DNA from: Shewanella morhuae
GTDB lineage: Bacteria > Pseudomonadota > Gammaproteobacteria > Enterobacterales > Shewanellaceae
Length of the DNA: 64,000 bases
Direction: 5' to 3'
Assembly: GCF_900156405.1 (NCBI RefSeq)
Contig: NZ_FTNN01000002.1
Coordinates: forward strand, 378,957 to 442,956
In this document: positions 57,533-64,000 of the stretch, piece by piece
How the letters are laid out: the number at the start of each line of letters is the position of its first letter
How positions within the stretch are numbered: position 1 is the first letter of the stretch
Notes under the pieces: model-generated
What the model was told of the DNA's origin: nothing
Databases searched by the model: none
Seen by the model: the letters and a program-made list of their open reading frames with translations, nothing else
Program-made: the position numbers and the translations under genes

Positions 57533-60367
57533 TTACAATACTAGGGTCTCAATTGGATAACCCATTGTAGCTAAATCCGTTTCAACTTTCGCTTTATCTC
57601 CCACCACCAGAATCACCATGTCATTGATGTTAAGCTCGGAAGCCGCCAGAGCATTGAGTTCATCTTTTGTGATGCTATTAATGATCTTATCCTGCTGAGC
57701 AGTAAAATCCTGATCCAATTGATAGCGTTGGATCATCCGTATAAAACCCGCTTTTTGATACGGCGTTTCATAATCAAGCGCTTGCCCTTGAGAAATAGAA
57801 TTACGCATAAAGGTAAGTTCAGTATCTGTCATACCTTGTTGCTGATAAGTACTGATTTCTTTAACAAATTCAGCCAGTGCTTTCGCTGTTACGTCACTAC
57901 GCACACTGCTTGTTCCTACAAAGTATCCCACTTCAGCTCCGCCCGTAAAACGGGTACGGGCGCCATAGGTATAACCTTTGTTTTCACGTAAATTAAGGTT
58001 GATACGGCTGTTAAATGCGCCACCTAACGGGTAGTTCATCAGGTAAGATTTAAAATAATTTCCAGTGGCATCATAGGGCAATGCGCGCTTAGCAATATTG
58101 ATTACCGATTGCGCAGCGCCTGGTTTATCAATTAAATAAATAGTGCCACCTTTTAATGCCGGAAAAGGGTTAAGTGGCGGAACAACGGCAGCGTTTCCCT
58201 GCCATTGACTGAGCCCGTCCAACTTAGGCAGTAATACCGCTTCGGACAAATTGGCTACTGTCACTATTTTAGCGTTGGCGCCTTGATATTGCAGAGCATA
58301 AAATGCTTTAACATCAGCTAACGTGAGCGCAGCAACCGAATTAAGGGTTCCTATATCGCTTATGCCCAATGTATTGTCTTTGCCGTATAGCAAGGAAGAT
58401 AGCGCGGCGTCAGCAAGATAACTCGGTTCAGACTGCATGCTTTGGATCTGCTGTAATAGCTGCTGCTTTACTCGCGCAAAGTCTGCATCTGTAAATGCTG
58501 GCTGAAACAACTTTTCTTCCATAATCGCCAACGTCTCATCTAAATGAGCCGTCAGAGCCGATATTTTAATCACGCTTTGGTATTCAGATGCACTGAAATC
58601 GACCGTACTACCCAACATTTCTAAGGCTTGCGAGAGTGCTTCACTACTGCGTTTTTGGCTAGACTCATTAAGCATTTCTGCGGTCAATAATGCTAAGCCC
58701 GCCTTTTCTACGGGGACGAGTCGATGGCCACCATTGAGATACACAATCAACTCGACCGTTGGCGTCTCAGTGCTTTGAGTGCCCATCACTTCGATGCCAT
58801 TTTTTAACTTTTCAGTCCAAATTTTAGGAACTTTGAGCATAGGTGCTACGCCAGATGTGGGCATCTTAGTGCGATCAAAACTTGAAACCAATTTAGGCGT
58901 TGGTAAATCTCCCTCAACCGCCGTTTGGGCAATCGGTAAAGTTGCCGGTGTAAAGTTATCGGCATGGGCAATGAGTGAAATCATTCCCTGCGGTACTACA
59001 CTCATGACCACCATAGGTTTATCTTTGATGTACTGTTTGAACACGCGCATCACATCGTCTTTAGTGACCTTGGCATAACGGCTCAAATCCGCGTCAATCA
59101 TATTAGGATTACCCGACAAAATTTGGTTTGACGCTAAGGTCGAGACTTTACCAGAAACACTTTGCAGGCTAAAAATGGTATCTGCCTCAAACTGTACTTT
59201 TACTTTTTGCAGATCAGCATCAGTGACGCCGCGTTGCTCAAACTCATTAATAGAGGCAAGAATACGCTGCTCAAGATCTGCCAACTTACCTCCCTTTTCA
59301 GGATTGGCGAGTGCATAAATCGACATCTGACATGCAAGCTCTTGGCAAGGATGGCTGACATTGGCCTGCACCGCATAACCATCCTTAACTAAGTTTTTGT
59401 ATAACAACGAGGTCTTGCCGCCACCTAAAATGTTCGCGAGTAGATCGAGTGCGGCTTCATCGGAGTGTCTAGCATATACGGTAGGAAAACCAATACGAAT
59501 CAAGGGTAAATGTACTTGATCTTCCATGGAGATATAGCGCGTCTGGTCTAAGTTAACCAGCGCTTTTTGCTCTAAAGAGACTTCAGGGCCACGGGGGATT
59601 TCACCAAAATACTGATTAACCCAGGCTAGGGTCTGCATTTCGTCAAAATCACCACCGATAGTTAGCGTGGCATTATTAGGGCCATACCAACGCTGGAAAA
59701 AATGTTTTACATCATCAACGCTGGCACGCTCAAGATCATCTGGCCAACCGATAACCGGCCAAGAATATGGATGTCCAACCGGGTATAAAGCTTGACTAAA
59801 ACGTTCACTCATTCGGCCATAGGGCTGGTTATCAATACGTTGCGCACGCTCGTTTTTGACCGTCTCGCGCTGCACTTCAAATTTTTCACTCGTCAATGCG
59901 GGTAATAAAAATCCCATACGATCCGACTCTAACCACAACATTTTTTCTAGTTGATTGCTGGGTACTGTCTCAAAATAATTGGTTCTGTCGGTATTTGTCG
60001 AGCCGTTTAAAGTGCCACCGGCCTCGGTCACCACTTCAAAATGTTGCTCATCGGCAACGTGCTGTGAGCCTTGAAACATCATGTGTTCAAATAAATGTGC
60101 AAAACCTGAACGGCCCGCTAATTCTCGTGCAGATCCAACATGATAGGTCACGTCAACATGTACTAATGGATCAGAATCATCTTGATGCAAAATAACCGTT
60201 AAACCGTTAGCTAATTGATACTTTTTATAGGGGATACCTACTTGCGAATCAGTAAATTGCACAGTTTCGATAAGTGTGACGCCCGCAGGTAAATTGGCAG
60301 AAGTCATTTCAGATGCGCAACCCGCGAGCGCGGCAGAAATTGCCAGCGCTAATATCCATTTTTTCAA
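57533..60367 (-). CDS. M16-family zinc peptidase with two M16 units, lipoprotein
   Basis: A 944-residue peptidase with lipobox LAGC (Cys near 17). The first half has the inverted zinc motif HLFEH (His91, Glu94, His95) and the distal Glu segment TVKNERAQR (near 172), so it is catalytic. The second half (about 520-930) has an inactive M16 fold with LLTAEMLNESSQKR and the substrate-binding RENKGYTYGARTRFTGG. This is the pitrilysin/PqqL-like zinc protease type found in Shewanella periplasm or envelope; substrate unknown. It is monocistronic. Confidence 0.93.
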   Translation of the reverse strand: MKKWILALAISAALAGCASEMTSANLPAGVTLIETVQFTDSQVGIPYKKYQLANGLTVILHQDDSDPLVHVDVTYHVGSARELAGRSGFAHLFEHMMFQGSQHVADEQHFEVVTEAGGTLNGSTNTDRTNYFETVPSNQLEKMLWLESDRMGFLLPALTSEKFEVQRETVKNERAQRIDNQPYGRMSERFSQALYPVGHPYSWPVIGWPDDLERASVDDVKHFFQRWYGPNNATLTIGGDFDEMQTLAWVNQYFGEIPRGPEVSLEQKALVNLDQTRYISMEDQVHLPLIRIGFPTVYARHSDEAALDLLANILGGGKTSLLYKNLVKDGYAVQANVSHPCQELACQMSIYALANPEKGGKLADLEQRILASINEFEQRGVTDADLQKVKVQFEADTIFSLQSVSGKVSTLASNQILSGNPNMIDADLSRYAKVTKDDVMRVFKQYIKDKPMVVMSVVPQGMISLIAHADNFTPATLPIAQTAVEGDLPTPKLVSSFDRTKMPTSGVAPMLKVPKIWTEKLKNGIEVMGTQSTETPTVELIVYLNGGHRLVPVEKAGLALLTAEMLNESSQKRSSEALSQALEMLGSTVDFSASEYQSVIKISALTAHLDETLAIMEEKLFQPAFTDADFARVKQQLLQQIQSMQSEPSYLADAALSSLLYGKDNTLGISDIGTLNSVAALTLADVKAFYALQYQGANAKIVTVANLSEAVLLPKLDGLSQWQGNAAVVPPLNPFPALKGGTIYLIDKPGAAQSVINIAKRALPYDATGNYFKSYLMNYPLGGAFNSRINLNLRENKGYTYGARTRFTGGAEVGYFVGTSSVRSDVTAKALAEFVKEISTYQQQGMTDTELTFMRNSISQGQALDYETPYQKAGFIRMIQRYQLDQDFTAQQDKIINSITKDELNALAASELNINDMVILVVGDKAKVETDLATMGYPIETLVL

Positions 60368-60611
60368 AACATTTCCCTCTTACATCAATAGGTAAAATAC
60401 AGCCTGCTCGTTAGCATGCTGTATTAAGTCATCGCTGGCTAAAATAGAGTGCCTAACCCTAAGAGAGTCTGGTATTAATCTAAAATGCGACTTAATGATT
60501 AAATATTAGGATTAAGACTGGTAAAATAAGCACTAAGTTCCTATCTATACAGCAAATTATGCTTAAATAGCAAAAATTCTCTTAGCCAAAGGCTGATAGC
60601 TCACCATAGCG

Positions 60612-61040
60612 TTACCATGTAAGCCATTGCAATACGGCTGCAGCAATAATCAAGTAACGAATTGTTTTACCGATTAACATCATCAATATCGATGGAATTA
60701 GCGGTAACTTCAACCAACCCGCTAGTAAACAAAGCACATCACCGATAACAGGCGCCCATGAAAGTAACAGTGCCCATACGCCGTAACGCTCAATTAAGGC
60801 AAGACCCTTAGTGCGTTTACCCGAGATTAACTCCGCGGGTGTTTTAGCAAGACGAGCTAAATGGCCTATATAGAAACTTGTCATCGCGCCTAAAGTGTTA
60901 CCTATGCTCGCCGTGATGACCAGCGCACCCCATGCTTCGGGGGAATTGCTTAATAGCGCGATGAGTAATACTTCAGATCCTCCCGGTAACAAAGTGGCTG
61001 CTAAAAAAGCGCCAGAAAACATGATGCCCAACTCAGCCAT
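60612..61040 (-). CDS. yqaA: YqaA/DedA-like small membrane protein
   Basis: A 142-residue protein with about four hydrophobic segments. AATLLPGGSEVLLIALL and ASIGNTLGAMTSFYIGHLA near the N-terminus, then LLSWAPVIGDVLCLLAGWLKLP, match the SNARE-associated/VTT (YqaA) family. Members are related to DedA proteins involved in lipid carrier or membrane homeostasis. No operon partner is visible. Confidence 0.87.
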   Translation of the reverse strand: MAELGIMFSGAFLAATLLPGGSEVLLIALLSNSPEAWGALVITASIGNTLGAMTSFYIGHLARLAKTPAELISGKRTKGLALIERYGVWALLLSWAPVIGDVLCLLAGWLKLPLIPSILMMLIGKTIRYLIIAAAVLQWLTW

Positions 61041-61331
61041 AATCTTTACTCAATGATAAATAAGTCTTTTAAAATCACATTTGATTATTTTTAAAATACT
61101 TTAATCAAATTTTTAAATTAATATTTTTATAACAAACTCACTTATGACAATAAGTTATAAGAAAATCGGTTTGTTATCACCCTAGCTCAGTCGATACAAT
61201 GGGCTAACTATGGCAGGCCATGACAATACACATGATAAAGAGCATGTTACCAACAGGCTCAACTCGTTGAATATGGATCCTATCATTACAGGTCTATTGG
61301 CTCACACTTAATTTATTTTTCTGGAATATGC

Positions 61332-62585
61332 ATGATCTTTCAAACCATTAGCCGCATTCCGTTTTGGCAAAAAGTCTTAGCAGGTTTTATCTTAGGTGCA
61401 CTCGTTGGCATAATTTTAGGTGAAACAGCAATTGTACTAAAACCATTGGGCGATCTGTTCATTGGCGCCATTAAAATGTTGGTCGCACCTTTGGTATTCT
61501 GTGCGATTGTCGTCAGTATTACGTCACTCGGCTCGCAAACTAGCTTAAAACGCCTCAGTCTTAAAACCTTAGGTATGTTTATGCTAACCGGCACAATTGC
61601 CTCTCTGATTGGCTTAGCGGTAGGCTCAATGATTGACATGGGTGGCACGATGCAACTCACAGCCACAGAGGTACGTGAGCGCAATATACCTGGCTTTGCA
61701 CAAGTGTTACTGGATATGATCCCAGTGAATCCTTTCGCATCATTGGCTGAAGGTAAGGTACTGCAAATTATCGTATTTGCCGCTTTAGTAGGTATCGCTA
61801 TTAATAAGGTCGGCGAAAAAGCTGAACCATTAAAACGTACCATCGAAGCGGGCGCAGAAGTCATGTTCCAATTAACTCGTATGGTATTAAAGCTGACCCC
61901 TATCGGGGTGTTTGGCCTAATGGCATGGGTAGTAGGAGAATACGGTTTATCGACCTTATTGCCTTTAGGTAAGTTTATTGGTGCAATCTACATTGCAGCC
62001 TTTATCCATATCATCTTCGTTTACGGTGGCATGGTAAAATTTGTTGGTGGTTTAAGCCCAATTCAATTTTTCCGTAAGGCGATGCCTGCGCAGTTAGTCG
62101 CTTTTAGTACCTCATCCAGTTTTGGTACTTTACCTGCGAGCACCCGCGCAGTAGAAACGATGGGCGTATCAAAACGTTATAGCGCTTTTGTTATGCCATT
62201 AGGCGCCACGATGAACATGGATGGTTGTGGGGGGATTTACCCCGCAATTGCCGCTATCTTCATCGCGCAAATTTATAATATTCCGCTCGATACGCTCGAC
62301 TATGTCATGATTGCTGTTACGGCAACAGTAGCTTCCGTAGGTACCGCTGGTGTGCCAGGAAGTGCGATGGTGATGCTAACGGTAACTTTGGGCGTAATTG
62401 GTCTGCCACTTGAAGGTATTGCCTTTATCGCCGCAATTGACCGTATTATCGATATGATCCGCACGGCAACTAACGTGACGGGTGATATGATGACTGCAGT
62501 AGTGATTGGTAAGTCTGAGAATGAACTGGATGAAGCGCAATTTTATTCAAATGATACCCAAGACGTAACACCTGTAAATTCGTAA
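61332..62585 (+). CDS. gltP: Dicarboxylate/amino acid:cation symporter (DAACS)
   Basis: A 417-residue transporter of the GltP/DctA family with about eight helices and two re-entrant loops. LVAPLVFCAIVVSITSLGS, the serine-rich loop STSSSFGTLPASTRAVE, the cation-binding NMDGCGG (the family NMDGT with Cys in place of Thr) and AGVPGSAMVMLTVTLG are visible, with DRIIDMIRTATNVTGD near the C-terminus. Substrates are probably glutamate/aspartate or C4-dicarboxylates with Na+ or H+; the Cys in the NMDG motif may alter cation coupling. Monocistronic with its own terminator. Confidence 0.92.
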   Translation: MIFQTISRIPFWQKVLAGFILGALVGIILGETAIVLKPLGDLFIGAIKMLVAPLVFCAIVVSITSLGSQTSLKRLSLKTLGMFMLTGTIASLIGLAVGSMIDMGGTMQLTATEVRERNIPGFAQVLLDMIPVNPFASLAEGKVLQIIVFAALVGIAINKVGEKAEPLKRTIEAGAEVMFQLTRMVLKLTPIGVFGLMAWVVGEYGLSTLLPLGKFIGAIYIAAFIHIIFVYGGMVKFVGGLSPIQFFRKAMPAQLVAFSTSSSFGTLPASTRAVETMGVSKRYSAFVMPLGATMNMDGCGGIYPAIAAIFIAQIYNIPLDTLDYVMIAVTATVASVGTAGVPGSAMVMLTVTLGVIGLPLEGIAFIAAIDRIIDMIRTATNVTGDMMTAVVIGKSENELDEAQFYSNDTQDVTPVNS

Positions 62586-62618
62586 TCATAGCGGTCGGCA
62601 GCTCACCAACATAACAAC

Positions 62619-62641
62619 AGACCGTTTCGGCGGTCTTTTAT
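62619..62641 (+). terminator. Terminator of the DAACS symporter gene
   Basis: AGACCGTTTCGGCGGTCTTTTA: an 8-bp GC-rich stem with T run, 34 bp after the stop. Confidence 0.85.
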
Positions 62642-62823
62642 TAATACCAATACCGAATAAAATCTCTTTGTCAGTAAGCTAAAATCAAAGTCTTATTCAT
62701 CCATACCGCTACTGGTTAACCATCTCAGATTACAGCTGCTCTCTACTTGCTAAAATAAGTTACTCAAATAAGATCAAACTGTTAGACTCTAAATTATCCT
62801 AACTCATTATTTAGCAGCATAAA

Positions 62824-62991
62824 ATGACCAGACTATTCCTTATTCCGCTGATCTTGTGTCTGTTTTGGGCATTATTTTTAAAAGCGAATAAGCTCACGCT
62901 AAAGCAAGGCCAACAGGGTTTTATCTATATTATCGGCATCAGTGGCGGGCTAATTTTAATCCTCACGGCATTATTGTTACTAACTGCTTAG
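62824..62991 (+). CDS. Small two-helix membrane protein
   Basis: A 55-codon ORF, MTRLFLIPLILCLFWALFLK ... followed by a basic-polar hinge (ANKLTLKQGQQG) and a second hydrophobic stretch (IYIIGISGGLILILTALLLL). The two-helix layout with a polar turn looks like a real protein, but the ribosome site is weak and I recognise no family. It lies between the symporter terminator and the IS630 relics. Confidence 0.6.
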   Translation: MTRLFLIPLILCLFWALFLKANKLTLKQGQQGFIYIIGISGGLILILTALLLLTA

Positions 62992-63142
62992 CCCTGTAAC
63001 AATATTTACTCGCTCGTAGACGCCTTTCCGTTGATCCAATCTAACCTTATTTTCGAGCAGTCAGCAGCAGACTTTAGATTTATCAGTCATCCCGCTGTTA
63101 CCCTAATGAACGCCAACAACGCAGTAGCAATACCATTCCGCA

Positions 63143-63515
63143 TTAGTTTTTGCCCATATTAGCCCAGTCTCGTGTGCACAAACTTTTTCCCCTGTCCTTA
63201 CCTGAATAAACCTATCCCAAGTTTTGCCATACCTGTTCTATCGGATTCAACTCTGGGGAATAGGCTGGTAATTTAAGAACCGATAAATTACGGAATTCTT
63301 TTGCTATATCATCCGTATGCCAGACCGCACCATCAATGATAACAAGTGCATATCTATCCGAATGAGTTGCCTCTGATATTTACGTTAAGCATCTTTTAAC
63401 GAAAAGCGTGACCAATGCTTCTGTTACCCCCGTCGCTGGGCACACTGCACCAAAGAGATAAGCATATTCACATTGCTGTTATCTGATTTAACTAAGGCTA
63501 GGATATTGGGCTTGT
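63143..63515 (-). pseudogene. IS630-family transposase relic (minus strand)
   Basis: On the minus strand, pieces of the DDE domain can be read: KSDNSNV, then YLFGAVCPATGVTEALVTL, then after a stop ISEATHSDRYALVIIDGA (catalytic Asp) and finally LPAYSPELNPIEQVWQNLG (catalytic Glu), with a detached C-terminus SLCTRDWANMGKN ending at 63143. Frame changes, an in-frame stop and missing N-terminal parts show it is dead. The C-terminal subdomain between NLG and SLC is deleted. Confidence 0.85.
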
Positions 63516-63578
63516 TCATACTTTGTAAGGTGAGAAAGTGACGACTTATTAGATCATATAATTAAAGTAATTGGTATT

Positions 63579-63674
63579 AGTGGTTATGACGATATTGTTG
63601 AGCAATGCTCCATCGCATGGAATAGCTTCATTGAGAAGAAAGAAAGGGTGAGCAAATTGTGCTCTAGACGATGA
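63579..63674 (+). pseudogene. IS630-family transposase C-terminal relic (plus strand)
   Basis: An open 32-codon plus-strand piece, GYDDIVEQCSIAWNSFIEKK followed by ERVSKLCSRR and a stop. This resembles the C-terminal subdomain of IS630 transposases, the part missing from the neighbouring minus-strand relic, but lies in the opposite orientation. It has no start or other part. Confidence 0.75.
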
Positions 63675-63822
63675 GCAATGTTGACCAGTTAATTAATATA
63701 AATGGTATTAGATAATCAGAACATCGATGCTAAGTGTACTTCGCTAGACGCTTACGACGACGTCGCAACAAAGACAGCGTCTTCAATGCACAAAAATATT
63801 GTTTATACCAAATCACAGACGC

Positions 63823-63848
63823 AAAAAAGCCAGCTTATTCAGCTGGCT
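63823..63848 (-). terminator. Terminator of the rRNA operon
   Basis: On the minus strand, AGCCAGCTGAATAAGCTGGCT followed by TTTTT lies about 30 bp after the 5S rRNA 3' end. Confidence 0.88.
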
Positions 63849-63876
63849 TCGTTACATCTCATCGAGATAATTAGGC

Positions 63877-63993
63877 GCTTGGCGATGACCTACTCTCACA
63901 TGGGGAGACCCCACACTACCATCGGCGCGTTTGCGTTTCACTGCTGAGTTCGGGATGGGATCAGGTGGTTCCACAAGGCTATTGTCACCAAGC
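63877..63993 (-). rRNA. rrf: 5S ribosomal RNA
   Basis: A 117-nt 5S rRNA on the minus strand. Helix I arms GCTTGGTGAC and GTCATCGCCAAGC pair, and the conserved ACCTGATCCCATCCCGAAC, CAGTGAAACG and GGTAGTGTGGGGTCTCCCC segments are all present. The ends may extend by a base or two. As the last gene of an rRNA operon it implies 23S and 16S rRNA beyond the right edge. Confidence 0.96.
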
Positions 63994-64000
63994 AAATTCT

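Larger units (their letters stand above)
62992..63876. other. IS-scarred intergenic region before the rRNA operon
   Basis: Almost 900 bp with no intact gene. It holds two IS630 transposase relics on opposite strands, short AT-rich stretches I cannot assign, and the 5S terminator. An AATACCAAT at 62643 and its inverted copy at 63570 bracket the minus-strand relic. Confidence 0.65.

Noticed and set aside
63702..63947. 81-codon plus-strand ORF at the right edge
   Set aside because: Its second half is antisense to the 5S rRNA and its terminator, and it has no ribosome site; it is a chance frame.

Overview
The window looks like the chromosome of a Shewanella-type marine gammaproteobacterium. The evidence is the gene order and protein character: a GlcNAc/chitin (nag) cluster with the isomerase-type deaminase NagB-II and a LacI-family NagR, followed by ndh, a minor-pilin cluster, ispH-fkpB-lspA-ileS-ribF-murJ-rpsT, phosphoketolase/tal/pgi, purEK and gshA. 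The assignment comes from recognising families and synteny, not from a database search. Base composition is moderate to AT-rich, and the pilin block and several intergenic regions look the most AT-rich.

Layout. (1) 1-15.2 kb: chitin/GlcNAc regulon. nagX, nagA, nagB-II and nagK lie on the minus strand. A second minus-strand operon encodes a periplasmic binding-type protein, a methyl-accepting chemotaxis protein and a GH20 beta-hexosaminidase. A TonB-dependent receptor is broken by one frameshift, and the regulator nagR is on the plus strand. Three near-identical palindromes (AATGACARCGYTGTCATT type) sit upstream of nagK, the sensor/hexosaminidase operon and the receptor, and link these units into one regulon. 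(2) 15.2-17.2 kb: type II NADH dehydrogenase and a PII protein. (3) 17.4-24.8 kb: type IV pilus minor-pilin cluster, with two FimT/FimU-like pseudopilins (+) facing pilV-pilW-pilX-pilY1-pilE and a small exported protein (-). (4) 25.0-32.9 kb: housekeeping cluster ispH-fkpB-lspA-ileS-ribF-murJ and divergent rpsT. (5) 32.9-37.2 kb: HlyU-like regulator, M28 lipoprotein peptidase, YaaA and an AGCS symporter.

(6) 37.4-44.6 kb: a perfect CRP-type site between the symporter and a phosphoketolase, then an OmpA-family porin, transaldolase, glucose-6-phosphate isomerase and a DUF3545 protein. (7) 44.8-48.8 kb: hemerythrin-like protein, then a minus-strand operon of a VWA lipoprotein, an ECF sigma factor and a probable anti-sigma protein. 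(8) 49-54 kb: SulP transporter, purE-purK and a GAF-GGDEF diguanylate cyclase, followed by a roughly 280-bp MITE with inverted ends. (9) 54.4-62.6 kb: SLT-like lipoprotein, small lipoprotein, gshA, double-M16 peptidase, YqaA-like membrane protein and a dicarboxylate/amino-acid:cation symporter. (10) 62.8-64 kb: a 55-residue membrane ORF, two oppositely oriented IS630 transposase relics, and a 5S rRNA on the minus strand with its terminator. The 5S is the distal end of an rRNA operon that must continue to the right.

Most of the window is ordinary core genome. The parts that most deserve a second look are the leader of the hexosaminidase/chemoreceptor operon, where two intrinsic-terminator-like hairpins lie between the NagR operator and the first gene; the single-base frameshift in the nag TonB receptor; the rearranged minor-pilin cluster with its translationally coupled small protein; and the VWA/sigma/anti-sigma operon. 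I found no CRISPR array, prophage or recognisable defence system.
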